From Azoarcus sp. KH32C (lineage in GTDB: Bacteria > Pseudomonadota > Gammaproteobacteria > Burkholderiales > Rhodocyclaceae), in assembly GCF_000349945.1 (NCBI RefSeq), contig NC_020516.1, positions 3,224,001 through 3,288,000 on the forward strand: a stretch of DNA of 64,000 nucleotides. Reading direction: 5' to 3'. The position numbers and the translations under genes are program-made. The notes beneath the pieces are model-generated. The model was not told the DNA's origin. It saw nothing but the letters and a program-made list of their open reading frames with translations, and searched no databases. Shown piece after piece: positions 8,183 through 17,157 of the stretch (the stretch's first letter is position 1; every line of letters starts with the position of its first letter).

Positions 8183-9262
8183 ATGAAATTCATTCCAATC
8201 CACCTCGCCAACGCCCAGCCCATCGCGTCCGAAGGCATCATCATACCGAATCCGGGTATGCCACTGCATGACCGGCGAGGACGCGCCGTCCATGATCTGC
8301 GGATTTCCGTCACCGATCGCTGCAATTTCCGCTGCGTCTATTGCATGCCCCGGTCCGTCTTCGGCGCCGACTACCCCTTCCTGCCGCGCAAGGAACTCCT
8401 CTCCTTCGAAGAAATCACTCGCGTTGCCCGCGCTTTCGCTGCCCGGGGAGTACAGAAGATCCGCATCACGGGCGGCGAACCGCTGTTGCGCAAGCATGTC
8501 GAGAATCTGGTCGCGATGCTCACCGAGATCGAGGGCCTGGAGCTCACGCTCACGACGAATGGAGTCCTCCTTCCACGCATGGCCCGCACACTGCGTGACG
8601 CCGGACTGCACCGAGTTACGGTGAGCCTCGACGCGATCGACGACGCAACCTTCCGCGCGATGAACGACGCCGACTACCCCGTCGCCGCAGTTCTGCAGGG
8701 GATCGAGGCGGCAGAGCGAGCCGGACTCGCCCCGATCAAGGTCAACATGGTGGTCAAGCGCGGGGTGAACGATCACGGGATCGTGGACATGGCGCGCCAT
8801 TTCCGGGGTTCCGGCCACATTCTGCGCTTCATCGAGTTCATGGACGTCGGCAGCTCGAACGGCTGGGAAATGAGCGCGGTCCTACCGTCGCGCGAAGTCA
8901 TCGCGCGCATCAACGAAGTCTTTCCGGTCGAACCCATAGAACCCAACTACACGGGCGAAGTGGCGGAGCGGTGGCGCTATGTCGACGGACAAGGGGAAAT
9001 CGGCGTGATCTCCTCCGTCACGCAGGCCTTCTGCTCGACCTGCACGCGAATCCGGCTTTCGACCGAAGGCAAGCTCTACACCTGCCTCTTTGCCCAGCAG
9101 GGACACGACCTGCGGGAACTGCTGCGCGCCGGCGCCAGCGACGAAGAACTCGACCGCGCGATCGCAAACGTCTGGTCCGCTCGGGAAGACCATTACTCCG
9201 AGATCCGAACAGCGAACACTGCTGGGCTGCGGAAGATCGAGATGTCGTACATCGGGGGCTGA
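8183..9262 (+). CDS. moaA: MoaA, GTP 3',8-cyclase (molybdenum cofactor synthesis)
   Basis: A 359-residue radical-SAM enzyme. The SAM-cluster cysteines are in CNFRCVYC (about residues 49-56), the GGEP motif is in RITGGEPLL, and the C-terminal second cluster is held by CSTCTRIRLSTEGKLYTC. With MoaC it converts GTP to cyclic pyranopterin monophosphate, the first step of molybdopterin synthesis. The ATG at 8183 gives a normal-length leader; the open frame extends further upstream but that part looks non-coding, and no strong ribosome binding site marks the start. The cofactor is needed by PadB and, in its tungsten form, by the AOR at 63374. Confidence 0.93.
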   Translation: MKFIPIHLANAQPIASEGIIIPNPGMPLHDRRGRAVHDLRISVTDRCNFRCVYCMPRSVFGADYPFLPRKELLSFEEITRVARAFAARGVQKIRITGGEPLLRKHVENLVAMLTEIEGLELTLTTNGVLLPRMARTLRDAGLHRVTVSLDAIDDATFRAMNDADYPVAAVLQGIEAAERAGLAPIKVNMVVKRGVNDHGIVDMARHFRGSGHILRFIEFMDVGSSNGWEMSAVLPSREVIARINEVFPVEPIEPNYTGEVAERWRYVDGQGEIGVISSVTQAFCSTCTRIRLSTEGKLYTCLFAQQGHDLRELLRAGASDEELDRAIANVWSAREDHYSEIRTANTAGLRKIEMSYIGG

Positions 9263-9466
9263 AAGCCCCCATCCCCTCCGCCGAACTCGATTCCACTGTC
9301 GTTCTCCTTGCCCGGATCCGAAGACCGGGCAAGGGACTTGCTTGTCGGGATGCGCGCATCGGCGCCCGATTCCGAGATGACGTCCATCGCGCCACAAGAA
9401 CTATCCGCCGACGCGATGCCAGGGGCCGCAGCGCCCCTCCCCCGGACAAAACGACTGTTCCGAAAG

Positions 9467-10570
9467 ATGCCTCAACCAAACCAAGCCCGAACTGCTCAGA
9501 CACTCGCCGCGACCCGCCTCCTGACAGGCACCCTTGCACTCGCTCTTGGACTAGCCATGACTGGTTGCGCCTATCAGGGGGGCACAACGAATAGCGAGAA
9601 AGAACCAAAGATTCAACTCGTCTGGCCGGCCGCCCCCGCGGATCCCAGGTTTCGCTACGAGACTCAACTCCGCAATCAGTATGACATTCGTCCCCTGACC
9701 GAAGACGAACGCTTGAAACAGATGCTCACGGGCCCTTCGAGCAAACCTGGAGAGCCCGCGTACCGCAAGCCATCCGCCCTTGCCGCTCGGAACGGCAGGA
9801 TCTACGTCGCCGACCCCCCCACAAACTCGATCGTCGTATTCGACGTACCCCGTGGGCGAGTATTTCAGATCGGGGTTCGCGAACCCAACAACGTCACGAG
9901 CCCCACCTCCCTCGCCATCGACGGAGAGAACAACGTCTACGTGCTCGACGCGAAGAGACATCAGGTCATGGTATATGACTCCCTTGGCCTCTTCATGTAT
10001 GCAGTCGGCAACCCGAAGGAGCTCTCCAAGCCATCGGGAGTCGCCGTTAGCGACGACGGCCAGAAGATATTCATAGTCGACCGTGGCACGGTGGACGGCA
10101 ATGATCACAAAGTCATCGCTTATTCCCCGGACAACCGCGAGCTATTCCGCATTGGCCCGCGTGGGTCAGCCCCCGGCCGCGTAAGCATTCCCTTGGCAGC
10201 AACCGTTACTCGCGGGTCACTGCTTGTTCTCGACTCCGGGAATTTTCGCGTCCAGACCTTCGATCTCGAGGGCAATTTCAAGGGAATGTTCGGAAGCGTA
10301 GGCAATGGCATCGGCCAATTTTCCCGCCCGCGAAGCATTAGCGCGGATCAGGACGGAAACATCTACGTCTCGGACGCTTCATTCAACAACGTCCAGATCT
10401 TCAGCCCGGCAGGGGAATTGCTTATGTGGCTAGGCGAACCGAGCCTGCGCAATGTGCCGGGCCAATTCGGATTGATTGCAGGGATAGCAGTCGATGAAAC
10501 GGGACGACTCTACGTTGCAGACCAATACCACCTGAAGGTCGAGGTCTACCGGCCAGAAAAGCCGCAGTGA
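9467..10570 (+). CDS. NHL-repeat (six-bladed beta-propeller) lipoprotein
   Basis: A 367-residue protein with a lipoprotein signal: a hydrophobic stretch ending in the lipobox AMTGC near residue 30. After a linker it carries repeated NHL blades, each with the form P-x-G/S-[IL]-A-x-D-x-x-G-x-[IV]-Y-V-x-D, for example SLAIDGENNVYVLD, SISADQDGNIYVSD and GIAVDETGRLYVAD. It is anchored in the inner or outer membrane facing the periplasm or outside. The ATG at 9467 was chosen to place the signal at the N-terminus; no good RBS is present and an upstream in-frame start at 9308 is possible. It is followed 112 bp later by a multiheme cytochrome c. Function is not known. Confidence 0.75.
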   Translation: MPQPNQARTAQTLAATRLLTGTLALALGLAMTGCAYQGGTTNSEKEPKIQLVWPAAPADPRFRYETQLRNQYDIRPLTEDERLKQMLTGPSSKPGEPAYRKPSALAARNGRIYVADPPTNSIVVFDVPRGRVFQIGVREPNNVTSPTSLAIDGENNVYVLDAKRHQVMVYDSLGLFMYAVGNPKELSKPSGVAVSDDGQKIFIVDRGTVDGNDHKVIAYSPDNRELFRIGPRGSAPGRVSIPLAATVTRGSLLVLDSGNFRVQTFDLEGNFKGMFGSVGNGIGQFSRPRSISADQDGNIYVSDASFNNVQIFSPAGELLMWLGEPSLRNVPGQFGLIAGIAVDETGRLYVADQYHLKVEVYRPEKPQ

Positions 10571-10624
10571 ACTGCGCGGGGCCTTGAGATCATAGGTGGA
10601 TTGAAAATTGCTTAAAATGCCAAT

Positions 10625-10642
10625 GAAGTAAAAAAATACTTC
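10625..10642. repeat. Inverted repeat GAAGTA-A6-TACTTC before the cytochrome gene
   Basis: Perfect 6-bp arms flank six A residues, 41 bp before the cytochrome ATG. On the minus strand the loop reads T6, so this is not a canonical terminator for the plus-strand gene upstream. It may be an operator or a 5' UTR hairpin. Confidence 0.3.
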
Positions 10643-10682
10643 GGGAACGAGAACCGCCACATCAAATTTCAGGGTGTCACCC

Positions 10683-11585
10683 ATGACAAAAAAGAAAATT
10701 CTCTCGGCATGCCTTGCATTGGCGACCGTCCTGCCAGCAATGGACGCATTGTCGGACGGCGACGTTCCGACGAAGTTCTCGAACATGGGAACGATCAGCA
10801 ACACTCGGCACAACCTGACGCAAAGAGACACGACGGATGGCAATCAACCGGCCGCCGAATTCATGGACTTCGTCCGGAACGATTACATGCAGGTATGCGT
10901 GTACTGCCACACTCCGCACGGCGCCAACACGACACTCGCCGCTCCGCTGTGGAACCGCACTAACAAGACCCCTACGGGCGGCTACACGCTCTATAACCAG
11001 CAAAGTCTCAGCGGCACGGTCACGCAACCCGGGCCGAACTCCCTTACCTGTCTTTCGTGCCACGACGGTCAAACGGCGATCGACTCCATCGTAAACATGC
11101 CAGGCAGTGGCGGATGGAATGCGGCCCAAATGACGACTCAGGACAACACGTTCCTGAACACATGGCCGAAGCCGGCCCGGGCAATCGCGAAAGCTACTTC
11201 GCACAACGCCCTCAGCCCAGCGGGCTGCCTCTCCTGTCATAGTCCCGGCCTGGAAAACGGCGCAACAGACTTTAGCGTCTTCGCAATTGGAACCGACTTG
11301 TCCAATGATCACCCGGTGGGTGTGAAATTCCCGACCGGGACCGACTGGAATCCGAATACCACCACCAAGGGCAGCGTCAAGTTCTTCGACACGAACGGCA
11401 ACTCCCGTCCGGACAAGAACGAGCTGCGGTTCTACGATTCGGGCGACGGCTATGAGGTTGAATGCGCCTCCTGCCATGATCCGCACGGGGTACCATCGGC
11501 TGGAGTGGGAACCAAGTTCCTTCCGACCTTCCTGCGCGTCACCCCGGAAGGCAGCACAATTTGCCTGACTTGCCACGTCAAGTAA
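10683..11585 (+). CDS. Periplasmic five-heme c-type cytochrome
   Basis: A 300-residue exported protein with five CxxCH heme-binding motifs: CVYCH (about residue 75), CLSCH (about 128), CLSCH (about 183), CASCH (about 263) and CLTCH (about 295, almost at the C-terminus). Two of them continue as CHxPHG, typical of the doubled-CxxCH multiheme family. A signal peptide (MTKKKILSACLALATVLPA) covers the first 20-odd residues. AGGGTG lies 6 bp before the ATG; a GTG three codons upstream is less likely. It follows the NHL lipoprotein and ends at a strong terminator, so the two probably form a unit. An electron-transfer role is clear; partner and acceptor are not. Confidence 0.85.
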   Translation: MTKKKILSACLALATVLPAMDALSDGDVPTKFSNMGTISNTRHNLTQRDTTDGNQPAAEFMDFVRNDYMQVCVYCHTPHGANTTLAAPLWNRTNKTPTGGYTLYNQQSLSGTVTQPGPNSLTCLSCHDGQTAIDSIVNMPGSGGWNAAQMTTQDNTFLNTWPKPARAIAKATSHNALSPAGCLSCHSPGLENGATDFSVFAIGTDLSNDHPVGVKFPTGTDWNPNTTTKGSVKFFDTNGNSRPDKNELRFYDSGDGYEVECASCHDPHGVPSAGVGTKFLPTFLRVTPEGSTICLTCHVK

Positions 11586-11604
11586 TCGGCTGATACGTCA
11601 ACAC

Positions 11605-11639
11605 GAAGGGCCCGTCAATGACGGGCCCTTCTCATTTTT
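11605..11639 (+). terminator. Rho-independent terminator after the cytochrome gene
   Basis: An 11-bp stem GAAGGGCCCGT/ACGGGCCCTTC (11605-11615 with 11621-11631) with a 5-base loop is followed by TCATTTTT. It lies 20 bp after the cytochrome stop codon. Confidence 0.88.
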
Positions 11640-11667
11640 AGCAAAACTGCATGCACTGATGTCCCTA

Positions 11668-11728
11668 ATTTGAGAATTAAATCCGACCTCAAATCACGAT
11701 AAGGACTCCGTAGATACCCTCCTACGGA
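11668..11728. repeat. Two inverted repeats between convergent genes
   Basis: ATTTGAG/CTCAAAT arms (11668-11674, 11688-11694) enclose 13 AT-rich bases. A second hairpin, TCCGTAG/CTACGGA (11707-11713, 11722-11728), overlaps the stop codon of the permease gene on the minus strand. Neither has a clear T-run. They could help end minus-strand transcription. Confidence 0.35.
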
Positions 11729-14214
11729 TTACGCAGTACCGCCAACGGTGTCCGCCGGAGCAGTTTTCTCATCCCAGCCCAGCCCCCCAGGACCACGGCA
11801 GCCGTTCCCACAGTGACGACGAGCATCGACCCGAGTGGGTCCGGCGTATAGGCGATCTTGAACACTTGCCGTCCCAGGCCCCAGCCGATGGTCGACGCTC
11901 CGCCGACGGCCATCAGTGTCGCCACCATCCCCAACATACTGAATTCTGCAAGGATCGCCTGACGCATCTGCCGGTTACGGGCGCCAAGCGTACGCAGCAT
12001 CGCGAGTTCGAACTCCCGCTCGTCGTGGGTCGATTCCAGTGCCGCAAACAGCACGACGAAGCCGGCCACGAGGGCGAAAATGAAGACGAACTGGACGACC
12101 AAGACCAGCTGGTCGGTCAAGGCTCGCAACTGTCCGATCACGGCGTCGACATCGATCACCGAGAAGTTCGGGAAGCGGCGGACCAGGTCCTGGGTCAGCC
12201 CCTTGTCGTTCTCCGGTTGGCGGAAACTCGTGATCAGGCTGGCGGGGTCGTTTTCGAGCATCCCCGCGCCGGCGATGAAGAAGAAATTGACCCGCATCGA
12301 GTCCCACTCGAGCCTGCGCACGCTTGTAATCGGCGCCTCGACCGCGCGGCCGGCCACGGTGAAACGCACGCGGTCGCCCACCTTGAGCAGGAAAGTCTCG
12401 GCGAGACCTTGCTCGACCGAGAACTGGGGAGCCGTATCATTGCCGTGCCAAGTGCCGGCGACGATGGAGTTTCCTTCCGGCGGCGAGGTGCCATAGCTCA
12501 GGTTGAATTCGCGCTCGGCCAGACGCCGGGTCCGATCTTCCGCGTAATCCTCCGGCCGCACCTCCCGGCCGTTTATGGCGGTCAGGCGTCCCCGAATCAT
12601 CGGCAGGATCGCTGGAGCAGTCATTCGATGCTCGGCGAAGAACTGCGCGAGCGACTCGCGCTGGTCGGGCTGGATGTTGATGACGAAGCGGTTGGGAGCG
12701 TCGGGCGGCGACATCCGCCGCCAGGAGTCGAGCAAGTCTCCACGCACGAGCGTCAGGAGCACGAGGGCGGTCATGCCGACGCCGATTGCACTGACCTGGA
12801 CGATTGTCGAACCCTTGCGGCGGACCAATGCCGCCAAGCCGTAGCGCCAGCCGCTGCCTCGCATGCTTCCCGCTCCCCTCAGGCGGCCGAGCAGCAGGAG
12901 CAGGCCCCACGCAATCGCGGAGAAAAGGCCGAGCGCCAGCGCGAAGCCACCGGAAACCAGGGCCCCCAACCGGAACTCCCCTGCCATCCAGAAGATGACC
13001 GCAACCAGGGAGGCCCCGCCGACGAGCCAGGCCGCAGCGCTACGAGCCTCCAGCGGCACGATTTCGCGACGCAGGACGCGCAGCGTCGGGACGTGTCGAA
13101 GACGCAGAACTTGCGGGAAGACAAAACCGGTCAGCAATACCAGAGCGATCGAAAGTCCGTAGAGGAGCGGGCGAAACGACGGGGCGGGCAACTCGCCGAC
13201 GATCGACTTCAACGCCAGGCTGACAAGTCCCTGGTGGACAGCCCAACCGATTAGCGTTCCCAGGACGGCTGCGGCAAGACCGAACAACACGAATTCGCCC
13301 AGAACGATGGCCATGACCTGGCGCTGTCGCGCGCCGAGACAGCGCATGACGGCACATGCGTCGAGGTGCCGGCGCATGAATCGACGGGCGGAGAGGCCCA
13401 CCGCGACGGCCGCGAGGATCACGGCGAGGAGCGCAGCGAGACGGAGAAAGCGCTGGGCCTGATCGAGCGCAGTGCGCACTTCCGGGCGGGCGTTGTCGAT
13501 GGTCTCGATCGCCTCACCCCGGCCAAGGTGCCCCTTTGCCCAGGCCTCGAATCCCGCGATGGCATCGGGACTCCCGGCGAGGTGCAGGCGCCACGTGGCC
13601 CGGCTGCCTTCGACCAGCAGGCCGCTGGCTGGAAGGTCGGCCGCATTGAACATCGCACGGGGCAGCAGGCTGAAGAAGTTCGCGCCCCGGTCGGACTCGA
13701 AGGTGACCATCCCGCCGACTCGAAACTCGAGCTCCCCGAGCCCGACCCGATCGCCGACCGAGACGCCCAGTCCCGAGAGGAGACGCTCGTCGAGCCACAC
13801 TTCGCCACGCTCGGGAACACGTCCGGCGACGATATCGGGCTGGTTCGGTCCGCTGGCGATGCGGACGCTTCCGCGCAAGGGGTAGCCGCTCTCGACGACC
13901 TTCACGGCGGCGAGCTGGGCACCTGAATCGCTGCTTACCATGCTCGTGAAGAGAATGCTGCCGACCATTCCCAGATCACGCCGCCGCGCTTCCGTCGTGA
14001 TCTCGCCGCTCCATGGATGATCCGCCCGCAGCAACAGGTCGCCGCCCAATAGCTGGTTCGCTTCGCGATCGAGGGCGCGGGAGACGCGATCGCCGAGAAA
14101 GCCGACGCTGGTCAGCGCGGCGACCGCAACGACGATCGCCAGCCCGAGCAGATGGAGTTCCCCGGCGCGCAGGTCGCGCACCATCATCCGCAAGGCAAGC
14201 CGCAGTGTATTCAT
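11722..14214 (-). CDS. FtsX-type ABC transporter permease (YbbP-like)
   Basis: An 830-residue membrane protein with two FtsX/MacB permease modules. A first membrane segment near residue 20 is followed by a large periplasmic domain, a membrane cluster around residues 260-490 and a final set of three segments around residues 700-820. The C-terminal module has the usual DEREFELAMLRTLGARNRQMR coupling helix. Such permeases normally work with a LolD/YbbA-type ATPase; none lies next to it here. It starts 45 bp after the amidohydrolase on the same strand. The start lacks a strong RBS. The likely role is export or release of a lipid or lipoprotein-like substrate; the substrate is unknown. Confidence 0.82.
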   Translation of the reverse strand: MNTLRLALRMMVRDLRAGELHLLGLAIVVAVAALTSVGFLGDRVSRALDREANQLLGGDLLLRADHPWSGEITTEARRRDLGMVGSILFTSMVSSDSGAQLAAVKVVESGYPLRGSVRIASGPNQPDIVAGRVPERGEVWLDERLLSGLGVSVGDRVGLGELEFRVGGMVTFESDRGANFFSLLPRAMFNAADLPASGLLVEGSRATWRLHLAGSPDAIAGFEAWAKGHLGRGEAIETIDNARPEVRTALDQAQRFLRLAALLAVILAAVAVGLSARRFMRRHLDACAVMRCLGARQRQVMAIVLGEFVLFGLAAAVLGTLIGWAVHQGLVSLALKSIVGELPAPSFRPLLYGLSIALVLLTGFVFPQVLRLRHVPTLRVLRREIVPLEARSAAAWLVGGASLVAVIFWMAGEFRLGALVSGGFALALGLFSAIAWGLLLLLGRLRGAGSMRGSGWRYGLAALVRRKGSTIVQVSAIGVGMTALVLLTLVRGDLLDSWRRMSPPDAPNRFVINIQPDQRESLAQFFAEHRMTAPAILPMIRGRLTAINGREVRPEDYAEDRTRRLAEREFNLSYGTSPPEGNSIVAGTWHGNDTAPQFSVEQGLAETFLLKVGDRVRFTVAGRAVEAPITSVRRLEWDSMRVNFFFIAGAGMLENDPASLITSFRQPENDKGLTQDLVRRFPNFSVIDVDAVIGQLRALTDQLVLVVQFVFIFALVAGFVVLFAALESTHDEREFELAMLRTLGARNRQMRQAILAEFSMLGMVATLMAVGGASTIGWGLGRQVFKIAYTPDPLGSMLVVTVGTAAVVLGGWAGMRKLLRRTPLAVLRNP

Positions 14215-14259
14215 GAGCGGATCGACGCCTTGCGAAGAAGAAGGTTCAGTCTGCGGGCG

Positions 14260-15429
14260 TCAGGCGCGTCTCAGGATTCGGCGCGCGAGCTCGACCCAGT
14301 ATGCAACGCCGACCGGAATTACCTCGTCGTTGAAATCGTAATGCGGATTGTGCAGCGTGCAGCCGCCCTCGCCCGGACCGTTGCCGAGCCAGACATAGCA
14401 GCCGGGCTTGTGACGCAGATAGAAGGCGAAATCCTCGGCGCCCATGCTCGGGCGTGCGTTGGTCACGACGCCCGCTCCGCCCGCCAATGCACCGGCGACT
14501 TCCGCACACACGGCCGCTTCGTCGGCCGTGTTGATCGTCGGAGGGTAACCGCGGCGATATGTGAGGACGATCTCGACACCGTGCGCAGCGGCCACGCCCT
14601 CGCACAGGCGCTGCAGCGAGGCCTCGACGCGCTCCTGAACGGCCTCGCTGAAGGCACGCACCGTGCCGCAGAGTTGGGCGCGATCGGGGATCACGTTGTA
14701 GGCCTCCCCGGCGTGGAACTGGGTCACCGAGACGACCGCCGAATCGGTCGGATCGAGCGTGCGACTGACGATAGATTGGATCGCCTGCACGAGCGCGGCG
14801 CCCGCGACGATGGAATCCGTCCCGAGGTGCGGCATCGCGGCGTGTGCGCCATGGCCCCGGATCTCGATGTCGAAGCGGTCCGCACTCGCCATCACTGCGC
14901 CGGGATGCACGGCAAACTGCCCTGAGGGCAATCCGGGCCAGTTGTGCAGGCCGAAGATCGACTCCATCGGGAAACGATCGAACAGACCGTCGTTGACCAT
15001 CGCGTCGGCACCGCCCTCGCCTTCCTCGGCCGGCTGGAAAACGAAATGCACGGTGCCGTCGAAATCCGGGTGAGCGGCGAGCACTTCAGCCGCTCCGAGC
15101 AGCATCGTCGTGTGCCCGTCGTGCCCGCAGGCATGCATGCATCCCTGGCGGCGCGACTTGTGTGCGAATTCGTTGCGTTCATGGATCGGCAAGGCGTCCA
15201 TGTCGGCGCGTAGCCCGATCGCGCGCAGGCCGCGTCCGGATCGCAGCGTTCCGACGACGCCGGTACCGCCGACGCCGCGATGCACTTCGAGGCCGAGTCC
15301 TTCGAGATGGGCAGCGACGAGTTCGGCCGTGCGATGCTCGGCGAACGCGAGTTCAGGATGGGCGTGGATGTCGCGGCGGATTTCGATGAGTCGGGGGTGA
15401 CACCGGCGGATCGTGTCATGGATGCTCAT
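14260..15429 (-). CDS. M20-family amidohydrolase (hippurate hydrolase-like)
   Basis: A 389-residue metal-dependent amidase or carboxypeptidase of the AbgB/hippuricase group. Metal-binding signatures visible are HACGHDGHTTMLLGA (about residue 100) and EEGEGGADAMV (about residue 130), with a dimerisation domain in the middle (IEIRGHGAHAAMPHLG) and a final histidine in HNPHYDFND. The ATG at 15429 has GGTGAAAG upstream. The family hydrolyses N-acyl amino acids such as hippurate to benzoate plus glycine, which would suit an aromatic degrader, but the substrate cannot be read from the sequence. Confidence 0.85.
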   Translation of the reverse strand: MSIHDTIRRCHPRLIEIRRDIHAHPELAFAEHRTAELVAAHLEGLGLEVHRGVGGTGVVGTLRSGRGLRAIGLRADMDALPIHERNEFAHKSRRQGCMHACGHDGHTTMLLGAAEVLAAHPDFDGTVHFVFQPAEEGEGGADAMVNDGLFDRFPMESIFGLHNWPGLPSGQFAVHPGAVMASADRFDIEIRGHGAHAAMPHLGTDSIVAGAALVQAIQSIVSRTLDPTDSAVVSVTQFHAGEAYNVIPDRAQLCGTVRAFSEAVQERVEASLQRLCEGVAAAHGVEIVLTYRRGYPPTINTADEAAVCAEVAGALAGGAGVVTNARPSMGAEDFAFYLRHKPGCYVWLGNGPGEGGCTLHNPHYDFNDEVIPVGVAYWVELARRILRRA

Positions 15430-15578
15430 GTCTTTCACCTGTTCCAGCGATTCTTCGTGCGTGGGACGTTTCAGTTTAAACGGCCCTGCAACGCCCGTCG
15501 AATCCGCTTCGATCGTTCTTGCCGCGGCACGGGGAATTCGTGGACCATTCCGCCATTGCATGGACCGGACACCTTGAA

Positions 15579-16529
15579 GTGAAACTCTTCTACGCCGACC
15601 ACTTCGTGCTGCCGCTGCCGCCGGGGCATCGGTTTCCGATGGAGAAATATTCGCGCCTGCGCGCACGCCTGGCCGCTTCGGGGCATTTCGGCGAATCGGA
15701 TTTCATCGTTCCGACCGCCGCGAGCGACACCGAAATCCTACGGGCCCACGATGCGGGATACCTGTCACGCGCCGCGAGCGGAAGGCTCGAACCGGCCGAG
15801 CAGCGGCGCATCGGGTTTCCCTGGACGCCGCAGATGATCGAACGCTCGCGACGGTCCGCCGGTGCGACGCTCGCGGCCTGCCGGCGTGCCCTCACCGAGG
15901 GATGCTCGGCGAATCTCGCCGGCGGCACGCATCACGCGCACCGGGACTTCGGTTCGGGCTTCTGCGTGTTCAACGACGCGGCGATCGCCGCGCTGGCGAT
16001 GCAGGCGGAGGGGCTTGCGCGCAAGGTGGCGGTCGTCGACTGCGACGTCCATCAGGGGGACGGAACGGCGACGATCCTCGCGGGGCGCCGGGATCTGTTC
16101 ACCTTGAGCCTCCATGGCGCCAAGAATTTCCCCTTCCGCAAGGCGGTGTCGGATCTCGACGTCGAACTGCCGGACGGCACCGGCGACAGCGCCTATCTCG
16201 CGGCCTTGAACGATGCTTTGTCCGACCTGTTTTCGCGCTTCGAGCCGGATCTCGTGATCTATCTGGCCGGTGCGGACCCCTTCGAAGGGGATCGACTGGG
16301 TCGTCTCGCCTTGACCTTCGACGGCCTCGCGGCGCGCGACCAACTCGTACTCGGGCGGTGCTTCGGTCGCGGCATACCGGTCGCCGTGGCGATGGCTGGA
16401 GGTTACGCGGCCGATATCGACGACACGGTATCGGTGCATTTCACGACGGTCGTGACCGCCGCGCGTTTGTCGCGCGATTTTGTGCCGTCGCTTATTGCGC
16501 AGCGCGGCGCTTGCGCTCGGCCCGGATGA
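15579..16529 (+). CDS. Histone deacetylase-like (acetoin utilisation/acetylpolyamine amidohydrolase) protein
   Basis: A 316-residue class II HDAC-like zinc hydrolase. Motifs are GGTHHAHRDFGSGFCVFND (twin histidines and the charge relay, near residue 115), VVDCDVHQGDG (zinc-binding Asp/His, near 155) and GADPFEGDRLGRL (third zinc ligand, near 245), plus the late GGY. Bacterial members remove acetyl groups from polyamines or from acyl-lysine. The proposed GTG start puts KLFYADHF at the N-terminus, as in relatives; a TTG upstream at 15519 is an alternative. Its 3' end overlaps the convergent ankyrin gene by 38 bp. Confidence 0.82.
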   Translation: MKLFYADHFVLPLPPGHRFPMEKYSRLRARLAASGHFGESDFIVPTAASDTEILRAHDAGYLSRAASGRLEPAEQRRIGFPWTPQMIERSRRSAGATLAACRRALTEGCSANLAGGTHHAHRDFGSGFCVFNDAAIAALAMQAEGLARKVAVVDCDVHQGDGTATILAGRRDLFTLSLHGAKNFPFRKAVSDLDVELPDGTGDSAYLAALNDALSDLFSRFEPDLVIYLAGADPFEGDRLGRLALTFDGLAARDQLVLGRCFGRGIPVAVAMAGGYAADIDDTVSVHFTTVVTAARLSRDFVPSLIAQRGACARPG

Positions 16530-17157
16530 GATCGGCGATGTCGGTGTTGGCGTTCGCCATGGCCCAGCTTTCGGCGGTGAATCCTGCGTCGTTTTCCTGA
16601 TCGAGGTTCACGTCCGTCTTCAGCAGACGCCGCACGACGTCGATGTGACCGTTCCGGGCAGCGAGCATCAGTGCGTTCGACTTGTTCGGCGCGAGCAGAT
16701 TGACGTCCGCGCCGCGTGCCAGCAGGCGCTCGACGAGTTCCAGGCGGCCTTCGAAGGCGGCGTATATCAGCGCGTTCCACCCGTCGTTATTGACCGGGGC
16801 GCCGGCGTCGAGCAGGAGGTCGACGACGGGGGTCTCACCCTTCAGCACCGCAAGCATCAGCGCCGAATCGCCGGCTCCATTGCGCAACGAGACTTTGGGC
16901 CGATATTTCAGCAGGGCCGCAACGGTCTTCGTCTGGCCCTCGCGGGCGGCAAGCATCAGCAGGGAATTCCCCTGAGGGTCGACGGTGTCGGGGTCCAGGC
17001 CGCGGTTGAGGAGATCAACGAGTTGCGACGTGTCGCCCAATCGGGCGGAGCTGAGGCCGTCCTCGTAGCTGCCGGCATGGGCCGCAGCGGCGCCGAGCGT
17101 CGCCGCGAACACGGTGGAAACCAGGAAGCGGCGCAGCAGATCAGTGTGCTTGGGCAT
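16492..17157 (-). CDS. Exported ankyrin-repeat protein
   Basis: A 221-residue protein with an N-terminal signal peptide (about residues 1-27, cleavage after AHA) and about five ankyrin repeats, recognisable as repeats of the type G-x-[ST]-x-L-M-L-A-A-R-x-G-[HQ]. The C-terminus is basic (RAERKRRAAQ). It overlaps the end of tatD by 17 bp, so translation is probably coupled. It is likely periplasmic and likely a protein-binding scaffold. No enzyme domain is present. Confidence 0.82.
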   Translation of the reverse strand: MPKHTDLLRRFLVSTVFAATLGAAAAHAGSYEDGLSSARLGDTSQLVDLLNRGLDPDTVDPQGNSLLMLAAREGQTKTVAALLKYRPKVSLRNGAGDSALMLAVLKGETPVVDLLLDAGAPVNNDGWNALIYAAFEGRLELVERLLARGADVNLLAPNKSNALMLAARNGHIDVVRRLLKTDVNLDQENDAGFTAESWAMANANTDIADLIRAERKRRAAQ

